Assembly: GCF_024199845.1 (NCBI RefSeq)
Contig: NZ_JANADO010000001.1
Span: 1,240,001 to 1,304,000, forward strand
Length of the DNA: 64,000 nt
Direction of reading: 5' to 3'
Source: Bradyrhizobium sp. CCGB12
GTDB taxonomy: Bacteria > Pseudomonadota > Alphaproteobacteria > Rhizobiales > Xanthobacteraceae
Under the pieces are notes generated by a model, which had not been told where the DNA came from, did no database searches, and was given only the letters and a program-made list of their open reading frames with translations. The translations under genes were made by a program, and so were the position numbers. This document shows, piece by piece, positions 52,352 to 61,268 of the stretch; within the stretch, counting starts at the first letter, position 1, and each line of letters opens with the position of its first letter.

Positions 52352-53575
52352 CTACCGCTCGTCCGCGATCACTTTGCCGTCATTCGGCAGCACGCCGGGG
52401 CTGACCAGCTCGACATTGCCGCCGAGCTTCGTCACGGCGCGCAAGGTGCCGGCGATCTCTTCGCGTAGCGCATCGCTCGCGGCCGTCGTTTCCGCTCTCA
52501 GCGTCATTCCGTCGGTCTCGCCTTGGCGCGTGACGACGAGGCGTAGTCTTCCGAGTGATGAATGGCGCTTGCCGATCTCGGCGATCTGCTCGGGCCGGAT
52601 GAACATGCCCTTGACCTTGGTGGTCTGGTCGGCGCGGCCCATCCAGCCCTTGATGCGCATGTTGGTCCGCCCGCACGGGCTCGTGCCGGGCAGCGCCGCG
52701 GTGAGGTCGCCGAGAGCGAGCCGGATCCAGGGATGATGCGGGTCGAGCGAGGTGACGACGATCTCGCCGACGTCACCCGGCGCCACGGGATCGCCGGTGC
52801 CGGGCTTGACGATCTCCATGATCAGGTCCTCGTTCACGACCATGCCATCGCGGGCTTCGGTCTCGAAGGCGATCAGGCCGAGATCGGCGGTGCCGAAGGC
52901 CTGGTAGGCGTCGATGCCGCGCGCCTTGATCTCGGCCTGAAGCGAGGGCGGGAACGCCGCGCCCGAGACCAGCGCGCGCTTGATCGAGGAGACATCGCGC
53001 CCCGAGCTCGCGGCAGCGTCGAGCAGGATCTTCAGGAAATCCGGTGTGCCGCTGTAGCCGACCGGCCGGTAAGCCTCGATCAGCTCGAATTGCTGTTCGG
53101 CATTGCCGGGGCCGGCCGGGATCACGGCGCAACCAAGCGCGCGTGCCGATGCATCGAAGATGAAGCCGCCCGGGGTGAGGTGATAGCTGAAGGTGTTGAG
53201 CACGATGTCGTCGGGGCGGAATCCGGCTGCGAACAGCGCCCGAGCGCCGCGCCAGGGATCGGCCTGGCGTCCCTCCGGCTCGAAAATGGGCCCAGGCGAG
53301 GTGAAGAGGCGGGCGAACGACCCGGGCGCGGCCGCCACAAAGCCGCCGAAGGGCGCGGAGGCCTTGTGCAGGGCCGGCAATTCCGATTTGCGCAGCACCG
53401 GCAGGCCCGCCAGCGCCTCTCTAGACCTCACTGAGGCCGGGTCGAGCCCCCGCAGCCGCTCGGCATAGGCTGGAGCGGCCATGGCGCCGCGCAGCACCTC
53501 CGGAAGGCGGGAAAACAGCTCTGCCTCGCGCGCGCCCTGGTCGCGCGTCTCGAGAGCGTCGTAATGGGCGGTCAT
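52352..53575 (-). CDS. PaaK-like AMP-dependent acyl-CoA ligase/adenylate-forming enzyme
   Basis: 407-residue member of the phenylacetate-CoA ligase-like adenylating family. FTSPGPIFEP near residue 92 replaces the canonical STSGTTG-type P-loop; YSGTPDFLKILLD near 174, FGTADLGLIAFE near 222, ALGDLTAALPG, and GWMGRADQTTKVKGMFIRPEQI at the C-terminal hinge are visible. GGAAAGA lies six bases before the ATG. It is convergent with the carbamoyltransferase (2 bp between stops). It may activate an acyl group or aromatic acid; no specificity can be read. Confidence 0.8.
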   Translation of the reverse strand: MTAHYDALETRDQGAREAELFSRLPEVLRGAMAAPAYAERLRGLDPASVRSREALAGLPVLRKSELPALHKASAPFGGFVAAAPGSFARLFTSPGPIFEPEGRQADPWRGARALFAAGFRPDDIVLNTFSYHLTPGGFIFDASARALGCAVIPAGPGNAEQQFELIEAYRPVGYSGTPDFLKILLDAAASSGRDVSSIKRALVSGAAFPPSLQAEIKARGIDAYQAFGTADLGLIAFETEARDGMVVNEDLIMEIVKPGTGDPVAPGDVGEIVVTSLDPHHPWIRLALGDLTAALPGTSPCGRTNMRIKGWMGRADQTTKVKGMFIRPEQIAEIGKRHSSLGRLRLVVTRQGETDGMTLRAETTAASDALREEIAGTLRAVTKLGGNVELVSPGVLPNDGKVIADER

Positions 53576-53664
53576 GGCTGATCTTTCCGGGTTGGCATGG
53601 TCCGTTGCGCGCCGCCGCCGGCATCGGTATCAGACGGCCATTGGCGAGGCCTAGAGAGGACCCG

Positions 53665-54816
53665 ATGGCGGACGAGGGAAGCATTGCGGCGGATGGGGCG
53701 ACCGATGTCGTCGTGCGCCTGAAGCGTCGCATGATCGACGAGGCGCTGCCGCTGTGGTCGACCATCGGCTGGGATCACGGCGCGGGCGGTTTCATCGACC
53801 GGCTGCACCGTGACGGCGGGGCGGACGCCGCCGCGCCCCGGCGCGTGTTTGTGCAGGCGCGCCAGATCTGGTGCTATGCCAAGGCCGCACAGATGGGCTG
53901 GTACCCCGCGGGGCGCGCCATCGCGCTGAAGGGGCTGGAGCATCTGCTGGCCAAAGCCAAAGCGCCGGACGGTCGCCCCGGCTACGTGCACCGGCTGACG
54001 CCGGAGGGGTCCGTGCTGGACGGCCGCCGCGATGCCTATGACCACGCCTTTATCCTGTTTGCCCTCGCGAGCGTCTACGCGCTCGACCAGGATGCGCAGG
54101 TCCGCGCCGAGATCGACGCGCTGCTCGCCTTTGTCGACGGTCATCTGCGTTCGCCGCATGGTGGCGTCCACGAAGGCCTTCCGGTCTCGCTGCCGCGCCG
54201 GCAGAACCCGCATATGCATTTGTTCGAGGCGATGATCGCGTGCTTCGAGGCGACTCAGGATCTGTCGTTCCAGAACCGCGCTGGCGAATTCTTCGCGCTG
54301 TTTCTCGCCAATCTCTACGACAAGCGGAAGTGCGTGCTCAGCGAGTATTTTGAGGAGGACTGGTCGAAGATCGAGCCGGTCAGCGTCGAGCCCGGTCACC
54401 AGGCGGAATGGGTCTGGCTCCTGAAGGGATTTGAACGCATCACGGGATGCCCGACCGGGCAGCGGCGCGCCGAACTGCTGGCGACCTCGCTGCGCTATCG
54501 CGACGAGGCCACGGGCTGTCTGATCGACGAGGGCGATGACGCCGGCAACATCCGTCGCAGCACGCGTCGGCTGTGGCCGCAGACCGAGATCGCAAAGGCG
54601 TGGATCGCGCAGGCCGAGTCCGGCGAGGCCGGCGCGGCGGATCAAGCGCGCGCAGCGCTGGTGCGGCTGGAACGGCACTATCTCAGCCACCCCGTGAAGG
54701 GCTGCTGGTACGATCAGTTCGACCGCGACGGCAAATCGCTGGTCGACACCATTCCTGCGTCGTCGTTCTATCATGTTCTCTGCGCAGTCACGGAAGCGGA
54801 GCAGGTGCTGGGTTAG
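53665..54816 (+). CDS. AGE-family sugar 2-epimerase/isomerase
   Basis: 383-residue (alpha/alpha)6-barrel enzyme of the N-acylglucosamine 2-epimerase / mannose isomerase group. RQIWCYAKAAQMGW, YDHAFILFALAS, PRRQNPHMHLFEAMIACFEAT and EPGHQAEWVWLLKGFE contain the conserved active-site His residues; the last 60 residues have KGCWYDQFDRDGK. The ATG at 53665 has GAGAGGA five bases upstream. It could supply a manno-configured sugar to the nearby synthase or interconvert mannose and fructose. It is the last gene of the glycan region. Confidence 0.85.
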   Translation: MADEGSIAADGATDVVVRLKRRMIDEALPLWSTIGWDHGAGGFIDRLHRDGGADAAAPRRVFVQARQIWCYAKAAQMGWYPAGRAIALKGLEHLLAKAKAPDGRPGYVHRLTPEGSVLDGRRDAYDHAFILFALASVYALDQDAQVRAEIDALLAFVDGHLRSPHGGVHEGLPVSLPRRQNPHMHLFEAMIACFEATQDLSFQNRAGEFFALFLANLYDKRKCVLSEYFEEDWSKIEPVSVEPGHQAEWVWLLKGFERITGCPTGQRRAELLATSLRYRDEATGCLIDEGDDAGNIRRSTRRLWPQTEIAKAWIAQAESGEAGAADQARAALVRLERHYLSHPVKGCWYDQFDRDGKSLVDTIPASSFYHVLCAVTEAEQVLG

Positions 54817-54828
54817 GCTCGCTGTGGA

Positions 54829-55668
54829 TCACAGCCAACGCTTGCGCCGCTTGAAGCTCTTGAGGTTCTTGAAGCTCTTGCGCTGGTCGCCTGCGCCGCC
54901 GAGGTAGAATTCCTTGACGTCCTCATTGTCGCGTAGCTCGTCGGCGGTGCCGTCGAGCACGACCTTGCCTTGCTCCATGATATAGCCGTGGCTCGCCACC
55001 GACAGTGCGGCGCGCGCGTTCTGCTCGACCAGCAGGATGGTGACGCCGAGGTCGCGATTGATCTTCTGGATGATCGAGAACACCTCTTTCACCAGCAGCG
55101 GCGACAGACCCATGGACGGCTCGTCCATCAAGATCATCTTCGGACGCGCCATCAGCGCGCGGCCGATCGCAAGCATCTGCTGCTCGCCGCCCGAGAGATA
55201 GCCGGCAAGGCCGGTGCGCTCCTTCAGGCGCGGGAAGTAATTGAACACCATGTCCAGATCGGCATCGACCTCGCGATCCCGGCGGGTGAACGCGCCGAGC
55301 CTGAGGTTCTCCAGCGAGGTCATGTCGGCGACGATGCGCCGGCCTTCCATCACCTGGAAGATGCCGCGGCGCACGATCTTGTCGGGATCGATGCCGTTGA
55401 TGCGGTCGCCCTCGAACAGGATCTCGCCGCGCGTAACCTCGCCGTCCTCGGTCTTGAGCAGCCCCGAGATCGCCTTCAGCGTCGTCGACTTGCCGGCGCC
55501 GTTGGCCCCCAACAGCGCCACGATCGCGCCCTTGGGCACGTCGAGGCTGAGGCCGCGCAGCACCAGGATGACGTCGTCATAGACCACCTCGATGTTGTGC
55601 ACACTGAGGAGGGCGGCGGGGGGCACGATGCTGGGCGAGGGACGGGTTGCTTCGATGGTTTCGGTCAT
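54829..55668 (-). CDS. livF: Branched-chain amino acid-type ABC transporter ATP-binding protein
   Basis: 279-residue LivF-type ATPase. Walker A GANGAGKST near residue 54, LSGGEQQMLAIGRALMARP signature with Walker B ILMDEPSMGLSP. The C-terminus is a Lys/Arg-rich tail. The ATG at 55668 is chosen; extension upstream reads through the palindromic repeat at 55695-55807 and creates an artefactual N-terminus. It is the last gene of the operon. Confidence 0.93.
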   Translation of the reverse strand: MTETIEATRPSPSIVPPAALLSVHNIEVVYDDVILVLRGLSLDVPKGAIVALLGANGAGKSTTLKAISGLLKTEDGEVTRGEILFEGDRINGIDPDKIVRRGIFQVMEGRRIVADMTSLENLRLGAFTRRDREVDADLDMVFNYFPRLKERTGLAGYLSGGEQQMLAIGRALMARPKMILMDEPSMGLSPLLVKEVFSIIQKINRDLGVTILLVEQNARAALSVASHGYIMEQGKVVLDGTADELRDNEDVKEFYLGGAGDQRKSFKNLKSFKRRKRWL

Positions 55669-55694
55669 TGGGTATGTCGCCAATCCGTTACTTT

Positions 55695-55807
55695 CGTCAT
55701 GCCCGGGCTTGTCCCGGGCATCCACGTTTATCGTGCCGCGTGGTCAGACGTGGATGGCCGGGACATCTGCGCGAAGACGCGCTTCGCGCTTTCGCCCGGC
55801 CATGACG
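55695..55807. repeat. Bradyrhizobium-type palindromic repeat (CGTCATG...CATGACG)
   Basis: 113 bp opening CGTCATGCCCGGGC and closing GCCCGGCCATGACG, with inner arms containing ATCCACGT / ACGTGGAT and a GCGCGAAG..CTTCGCGC stem. It lies between the binding-protein and livF genes. This layout is a familiar dispersed intergenic repeat of Bradyrhizobium, and its translation gives the DARDKPGHDE string often wrongly annotated as protein. Confidence 0.8.
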
Positions 55808-55819
55808 TCTGAGATTGCC

Positions 55820-57103
55820 TCACCAGCCCAGCAGTTCCGGCTTGCGCGGCAGCTCGACCGTCTTGACCTTCTCGAGCTTGATGGTGCCCTTGGCCATGAG
55901 GTCGTTGAGGTCGCCGTCGGTCGCGCCCGAGACCTTGGTGCGATAGAGATCGACCTTCAGCGTGCCGCGGTGGTCCTTGTCGGTCCAGGTCGAGGGATTG
56001 CAGACGCCCTCCATCCCGGCCGGCACCCAGTCCTTCTTCTGATGGAAGCCTTTCGCGACGTTCTCGCCAGTGGCGCCGCCGTTCTTGGCGGCCCAGTCGA
56101 GCGCCTCCTTCATGTAGAGCGACGAGCAGACGGCCGCGATATAGTGCACCGGGCGATAGACCTTGCCGGTGGGGTCGGACATCTTCGAGATCTCCATCAC
56201 CGTCTTCATGCCGGGTGCATCGCCGCCCCAGCTCACCGCGGTGCGAAGCGGGAAGATCACGCCGTTCGCCGCGTCGCCCGCCGTCTTGGCGGCGTTCTCG
56301 TCCATGCCCCAGACATTGCCGAGGAACTGGATCTCGACCCCGGCGGTCTTGCAGGCCTTCATCACCGAGATGTTGGAGGCCGCGGTGTTGCCGAGATAGG
56401 CGTAGTTGGCGCCGGATGATTTCAGGCTCAGGCATTGCGCGCTGTAGTCGCCAGGGGCGAGCGCGAACACCAGCGGCGGCAGCACCTCGAAGCCGAGCTC
56501 CTGCGCCATGGCTTCGCCGGCGGCCTTCGGCGCGTTCGGATAGGGATGGTTGGCGCCCATGTGCACGAATTTCGGCTTGCCGGACTTGCCCTTGGCCTTC
56601 CAGTCCTCGGCCGCCCACATCAGCATCGCGCGCAGCGAATCCGAATAGCTCGGGCCGTAGAAGAAATTGTAGGGCGCGGGCTTGGCCTTGCCACTGACGC
56701 CTTCGGGATCGGTGAGGGCGGCGGCGTAGGAGCCGGACATGTCCGGAATCTTGTCCTGGGCGAGGAAGCCGGTCAGGGCCTCGGTGTCCGCGGTGCCCCA
56801 GCCCATGATTGCGGCAACCTTGGAGTCCGGCGCCGACCACTTCTTGTAGAGCGCGATGGCGCGCGGCACCTGGTAGCCGTAATCGTTGGTGTCGACGTTG
56901 AGCTGCTTGCCGCCGACGCCGCCATTCTTGTTGACCCAGGCGAACGTGTCCGCGACCGCCTGCCCATAGGGCGTGCCGACGTCGGAGGTGCCGCCGGAAT
57001 AGTCGGCGAGATGCCCGATCGCGATCTGCGCCTGCGCGCCCGCCGAGAATGCGGCGATCACGAGGGCGAGCGATGCGGTGCTCAAAAGGGACTTCATCGT
57101 CAT
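55820..57103 (-). CDS. ABC transporter substrate-binding protein (LivK-like)
   Basis: 427-residue periplasmic binding protein with a Sec signal peptide (residues 1-25, AGAQA cleavage region). The periplasmic-binding type I fold shows as IAIGHLADYSGGTSDVG, then GGVGGKQLNVDTNDYGY, VAAIMGWGTADTEAL and GANYAYLGNTAASN. AGGAGGA eight bases upstream supports the ATG at 57103. It follows livM by 42 bp. Bound ligand unknown; amides, amino acids or aromatic acids are all possible. Confidence 0.9.
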   Translation of the reverse strand: MTMKSLLSTASLALVIAAFSAGAQAQIAIGHLADYSGGTSDVGTPYGQAVADTFAWVNKNGGVGGKQLNVDTNDYGYQVPRAIALYKKWSAPDSKVAAIMGWGTADTEALTGFLAQDKIPDMSGSYAAALTDPEGVSGKAKPAPYNFFYGPSYSDSLRAMLMWAAEDWKAKGKSGKPKFVHMGANHPYPNAPKAAGEAMAQELGFEVLPPLVFALAPGDYSAQCLSLKSSGANYAYLGNTAASNISVMKACKTAGVEIQFLGNVWGMDENAAKTAGDAANGVIFPLRTAVSWGGDAPGMKTVMEISKMSDPTGKVYRPVHYIAAVCSSLYMKEALDWAAKNGGATGENVAKGFHQKKDWVPAGMEGVCNPSTWTDKDHRGTLKVDLYRTKVSGATDGDLNDLMAKGTIKLEKVKTVELPRKPELLGW

Positions 57104-57145
57104 GGGTCGGTTCCTCCTGTTATTGTTTAAGTGAAGTTTCCGCGC

Positions 57146-58219
57146 TCAATGCGAGAACGGGTAGAGTTTCCAATACGCCTTGATCTGCCGCCAGCGATGC
57201 GCGAGGCCGTCGGGCTCGAACATCAGGAACGCGATGATGATCACGCCGATCGCGATCTCGCGCAGGAACGTGATGTTGTTGTTGAGCGAGAGCGCCTTGT
57301 CGATCGCGCCGCCCTTGAGATAGTGGCTGACGAATTCCATCGCCTCGGGCAGCAGCACCACGAAGGCGGTGCCCATCAGCGTGCCCATGATCGAGCCGGT
57401 GCCGCCGATGATGATCATGGCCAGGAACAGGATCGAGCGTTCGATGCCGAAACCTTCCTGCGAGACGACGAGCTGGTAATGCGCATAGAGCGCCCCTGCG
57501 ATGCCGGCGAAGAAGGCGGCGAGGCCGAACGACAGCGTGCGGTACTTGGTGAGGTTGATGCCCATGATCTCCGCGGAGAGATAATGGTCGCGGATCGCCA
57601 CCAGCGCACGGCCGTCGCGCGTACGCATCAGATTGGTGACGAGGATATAGCTCGCCAGCACATAGGCCAGCACGACGTAGAAATACTGCCTGTCGCCGCG
57701 CAGCGTGTAGCCGAAGATCGAGAACGGATTTGCGCTCGCCGGTACTGATCCGCCCGAGAACCATTCGGCGCGGGAGAAGAAGTCGAGCAGGATGTACTGC
57801 GCGGCAAGCGTCGCGATGACGAGGTAGAGTCCCTTCAGCCGCGCCGCCGGAATGCCGAAGATCAGCCCGACCAGCGCGGTGACGACGCCCGCGAGCGGGA
57901 TCGCGAAGAACACCGGGATCGGCGCGTTGTTGGAGATATAGGCCGACGTGAAAGCGCCGAGCAGGAAGAACGCGGCGTGCCCGATCGAGATCTGGCCGGT
58001 GAAGCCGACCAGGATGTTGAGGCCGAGCGCCGCGATCGAGAAGATGCCGATCTGGATTAGGATGCTGAGCCAGTAGCCGCTGAAGAATTGCGGCGCGAGG
58101 CACAGCAGCAGCACGCCCGCGATCGCAAAATTGCGGCTGGTCGTGGTCGGGAAGATCGTGGTGTCGGCCGCGTAGGTTGTGCGGAAATCACCAGCGGGGA
58201 TGAGGGCAGGGCCGGCCAT
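57146..58219 (-). CDS. livM: Branched-chain amino acid-type ABC permease
   Basis: 357-residue permease with about 10 membrane segments. ALGLNILVGFTGQISIGHAAFFLLGAF is the LivM signature, YLVIATLAAQYI, and the cytoplasmic EAA-like stretch RDHYLSAEIMGINLTKYRTLSFGLAAFFAGIAGAL follow. It begins 3 bp after the livH stop. N-terminal 28 residues are polar and likely cytoplasmic. Confidence 0.93.
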   Translation of the reverse strand: MAGPALIPAGDFRTTYAADTTIFPTTTSRNFAIAGVLLLCLAPQFFSGYWLSILIQIGIFSIAALGLNILVGFTGQISIGHAAFFLLGAFTSAYISNNAPIPVFFAIPLAGVVTALVGLIFGIPAARLKGLYLVIATLAAQYILLDFFSRAEWFSGGSVPASANPFSIFGYTLRGDRQYFYVVLAYVLASYILVTNLMRTRDGRALVAIRDHYLSAEIMGINLTKYRTLSFGLAAFFAGIAGALYAHYQLVVSQEGFGIERSILFLAMIIIGGTGSIMGTLMGTAFVVLLPEAMEFVSHYLKGGAIDKALSLNNNITFLREIAIGVIIIAFLMFEPDGLAHRWRQIKAYWKLYPFSH

Positions 58220-58222
58220 GGA

Positions 58223-59116
58223 TCAGATCCGCTCGATGTCGTGGGTGCCGAACAGGCCGTAGGGCTTGATCATCAGCACGATGATGAGGACGTAGAACGG
58301 CGCAATCTCGTAGAGATTGCCCCAGTGCAGGTACTCGCTGTCGACATATTGCGCGACGTTTTCGAGTAGCCCAATGATGATGCCGCCGAGCACGGCGCCA
58401 CCGACGGAATCGAGCCCGCCGAGGATCGCCGCCGGAAACACTTTGATGCCGTAGGCGGCAAGGCCCGAGGACACGCCGTTCACGACCGCGACAACGACAC
58501 CTGCGACCGCGGAGACCGTTGCCGAGATCGCCCACGCCATCGCGAATACGCTCTTGACGGAAATGCCGAGCGACTGCGCGACCTGCTGATTGAACGCGGT
58601 GGCGCGCATCGCAAGACCATATTTGGAGGCGCGAAAGAACCAGGCCATGCCGATCATCATGGCGACCGAGACGACGAGGCTCATGACATAGACGGTCTGG
58701 ATCTGAAGGCCGAGCAGACTGACCGACTGGCTCTCGAACACGCGCGGGAACGGTTGCGGGTTGACGCCGAACATCCACTTCAGCGTCGCCTGCAGCACGG
58801 TGGAGAGGCCGATCGTGACCATGATTACCGAGATGATGGGTTCGCCGATCATCGGCCGCAGGATCAGGACCTGCACCGCGATGCCGAACACGAACATGAA
58901 CACCAGGGTGATCGGCATGCCGATCCAGAACGGCACCTGGTATTTTGCCAGCAGCGCCCAGCACACCCAGGCGCCGACGAGCAGCAACTCACCTTGCGCG
59001 AAGTTGACGACCTGCGTCGCCTTGTAGATCAGCACGAACGACATCGCGACCACGCCATAGAGCGTGCCGACCACGAGGCCGTTGACCAGGAGCTGGAAGA
59101 GGAAGGCGGTGTTCAT
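58223..59116 (-). CDS. livH: Branched-chain amino acid-type ABC permease
   Basis: 297-residue permease with about 8 membrane segments; signature LVVGTLYGVVAMSFVLIYKATQVVNFAQGELLLVGA at the start, RATAFNQQVAQSLGISVKSVFAMAWAISA in the cytoplasmic loop, and AILGGLDSVGGAVLGGIIIG near the end. The ATG at 59116 starts the conserved fold; the ORF's extra 33 residues read the upstream repeat element. Confidence 0.93.
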   Translation of the reverse strand: MNTAFLFQLLVNGLVVGTLYGVVAMSFVLIYKATQVVNFAQGELLLVGAWVCWALLAKYQVPFWIGMPITLVFMFVFGIAVQVLILRPMIGEPIISVIMVTIGLSTVLQATLKWMFGVNPQPFPRVFESQSVSLLGLQIQTVYVMSLVVSVAMMIGMAWFFRASKYGLAMRATAFNQQVAQSLGISVKSVFAMAWAISATVSAVAGVVVAVVNGVSSGLAAYGIKVFPAAILGGLDSVGGAVLGGIIIGLLENVAQYVDSEYLHWGNLYEIAPFYVLIIVLMIKPYGLFGTHDIERI

Positions 59117-59152
59117 GCAGTGGTGCTCGCTGACAAGTCCGGCGCGCTCTTT

Positions 59153-59298
59153 CCCTCTCCCCTTGTGGGAGAGGGTGGCTTCGCGAAGCGAAGACGGGTG
59201 AGGGGTTGTCTCCACAGTGACGGTGCCGAGAGAAGACCCCTCACCCGAGTGAGGGAGTGGTTGGCTAGGGAGATGCCCTCTCCCACAAGGGGAGAGGG
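59153..59298. repeat. Palindromic intergenic repeat element (copy 2) with perfect 23-bp terminal inverted repeats
   Basis: 146 bp bounded by 59153-59175 and 59276-59298, exact reverse complements over 23 bp. An inner GGGTGAGGGG / CCCCTCACCC pair is also present. It shares this two-level structure with the element at 1068-1232. It splits the acyl-CoA synthetase and livH genes inside one operon. It carries no ORF. Confidence 0.85.
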
Positions 59299-59336
59299 CG
59301 CATCGACGAGCATCACGCGCTGGGTTGGAAGCAAAT

Positions 59337-61268
59337 TCACTCCGCCGCCTCCGCCAAGTGCCCGTGCTCGCCCAGATCCACCACGCGCAGCGTGGTTCGG
59401 ACGCGCTGGGTGGTGCCGTCCTGGAAGCGGATCACGGTGTCGACGGGGATGTCGGCATCGCCGCGGTAGATCGCGTCGATGATCCCGGCGTATTTCTCGT
59501 TGATGACGCCGCGGCGCACTTTGCGGGTGCGGGTGAGCTCGCCGTCGTCGGCGTCGAGCTCCTTGTACAGCAGGAGGAAGCGCGAGATGCGCTGCGCCGG
59601 CGGCAGCGTGGCGTTGACGGTCTCGACCTCTTTGTGGAGCAGCGCGTAGACCTCGGGCCGCGAGGCGAGATCGCTGTAGGTGGTGAAGGAGAGCCGGTTC
59701 TTCTCCGCCCATTTCGAGATGATGGAGTAGCGGATGCAGATCATCGCTGCGAGCGCGTCGCGGCCGGCGCCCAGCACCACGGCCTCGGCGATGTAGGGCG
59801 AGAATTTCAGCTTGTTCTCGATGAATTGCGGCGAGAAGCGCTCGCCGCGCGAGGTCTCGGCGAGATCCTTGATGCGGTCGATGACGACGAGTTGCTGGTT
59901 GTCGTTGAAATAGCCGGCGTCGCCCGACAGCATCCAGCCGTCCTTGATGTCGGCAACGCTGGCCTCGGGATTCTTGTAATAGCCGAGGAACATGTTGGGG
60001 TGCCGCACCACGATCTCGCCGACGCCGTGGACGTCGGCATTGTCGATCCGGATCTCGACGCTGTCGGCCAACGGCACGCCGGTCGTATCAGGGTCGACCT
60101 TGCCCTCGGGATGCAGCGTGTAGGCGCCCAGGAGCTCGGTCTGGCCGTAGAGCGTGCGCAGCGGCACGCCCATGGCCTGGAAGAACTTGAAGGTATCAGG
60201 GCCGAGCGCCGCGCCGCCGGTCGCGGCCGAGCGCAGGCGCGTAAAACCGAGCCGGTCGCGCAGGGCGCGGAACAGGATCGCGTCGGCAAGACCCGAGCGC
60301 TTGCCCTGCGCGAGTGCGGCCAGACCGGACTTCATGCCGACATCGAACATGCGCTGCTTCAAGGGCGTGGCGTCCATCACCTTGGCACGGACGTCGGCGG
60401 CGATCGATTCCCAGACGCGCGGCGCGAACAACACGAAGGTCGGCGCGATCTCGCGCAGATCGTTCATCATCGTGTCCGGCTCTTCGACGAAGTTGATCTT
60501 CATCCGGCACAAGAGGCCTTTGCCGAGCACATAGACCTGCTCCATGATCCAAGGCAGCGGCAGCACCGAGACATATTCGTCGTCGGGCCCCTTGGGGTCG
60601 AAGGCGAGATAGGTCGCGCAATGGCCGAGCACGCGACCGGCGGCGAGCATCGCAAGCTTGGGGTGAGAGGTCGTGCCTGACGTCGTGCAGAGGATCGCGA
60701 CGTCCTCTCCCTTGGTGGCATCGACCAGCTTGTCGTAAAGCTCCGGCTCCCGCGCAGCCCGCGCGCGGCCGAGCTCGGCGAACTTCTCCGCCGACATCAG
60801 CCTGGGATCGTCATATTTCCGCATCCCGCGCGGATCGGAATAGATGATGTGCTTCAGCTTCGGCACGCGCTCGGCCAGCGCGAGCAGCTTGTCGACCTGC
60901 TCCTCGTCCTCGGCGAAGACGAGCTGTGCCTCGCCATAGGTGAGGAGATAGGAGGCTTCCTCGTCCAGCACGTCGCGGTAGAGGCCGAGGCTCAATCCAC
61001 CGATCGCATGGGTCGCGACCTCGGCTGCGACCCAGTCCGGCCGGTTGTCGCCGATGATGCCGATGACGTCGTCGCGGCCAAGGCCGAGCTCGACGAGGCT
61101 GAGCGCGAAGTCGCGCACCCGCGTCTGGTAGTCGTTCCAGGTGAACAGGCGCCACAGCCCGAGATCCTTCTCGCGCAGCGCGATCTCGTTGCCATGCTCC
61201 CTGGCGTTGAGCCGGAGCATCTTGGGATAGGTGTCGGCCTGCGCGACGCGTCCTGCGTAATCCATCAT
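59337..61268 (-). CDS. AMP-binding long-chain-type acyl-CoA synthetase
   Basis: 643-residue adenylate-forming enzyme. The P-loop is ILCTTSGTTSHPK near residue 212; ATGGAALGPDTF, LYGQTELLGAYT, MLSGDAGYFNDNQQLVVIDRIKDLAETSRGERFSPQFIE provide the A5-A8 motifs, and the C-terminal lysine region is LTRTRKVRRGVINEKY. The start overlaps the livG stop (ATGA). Acyl-CoA ligases inside Liv-type operons usually activate the imported organic acid, so an aromatic or fatty acid substrate is likely. Confidence 0.9.
   Translation of the reverse strand: MMDYAGRVAQADTYPKMLRLNAREHGNEIALREKDLGLWRLFTWNDYQTRVRDFALSLVELGLGRDDVIGIIGDNRPDWVAAEVATHAIGGLSLGLYRDVLDEEASYLLTYGEAQLVFAEDEEQVDKLLALAERVPKLKHIIYSDPRGMRKYDDPRLMSAEKFAELGRARAAREPELYDKLVDATKGEDVAILCTTSGTTSHPKLAMLAAGRVLGHCATYLAFDPKGPDDEYVSVLPLPWIMEQVYVLGKGLLCRMKINFVEEPDTMMNDLREIAPTFVLFAPRVWESIAADVRAKVMDATPLKQRMFDVGMKSGLAALAQGKRSGLADAILFRALRDRLGFTRLRSAATGGAALGPDTFKFFQAMGVPLRTLYGQTELLGAYTLHPEGKVDPDTTGVPLADSVEIRIDNADVHGVGEIVVRHPNMFLGYYKNPEASVADIKDGWMLSGDAGYFNDNQQLVVIDRIKDLAETSRGERFSPQFIENKLKFSPYIAEAVVLGAGRDALAAMICIRYSIISKWAEKNRLSFTTYSDLASRPEVYALLHKEVETVNATLPPAQRISRFLLLYKELDADDGELTRTRKVRRGVINEKYAGIIDAIYRGDADIPVDTVIRFQDGTTQRVRTTLRVVDLGEHGHLAEAAE

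Noticed and set aside
55728..56840. 370-codon minus-strand open frame beside livF
   Set aside because: Shifted frame of the ABC binding protein; Arg/Gly-rich, and it runs into the palindromic repeat.
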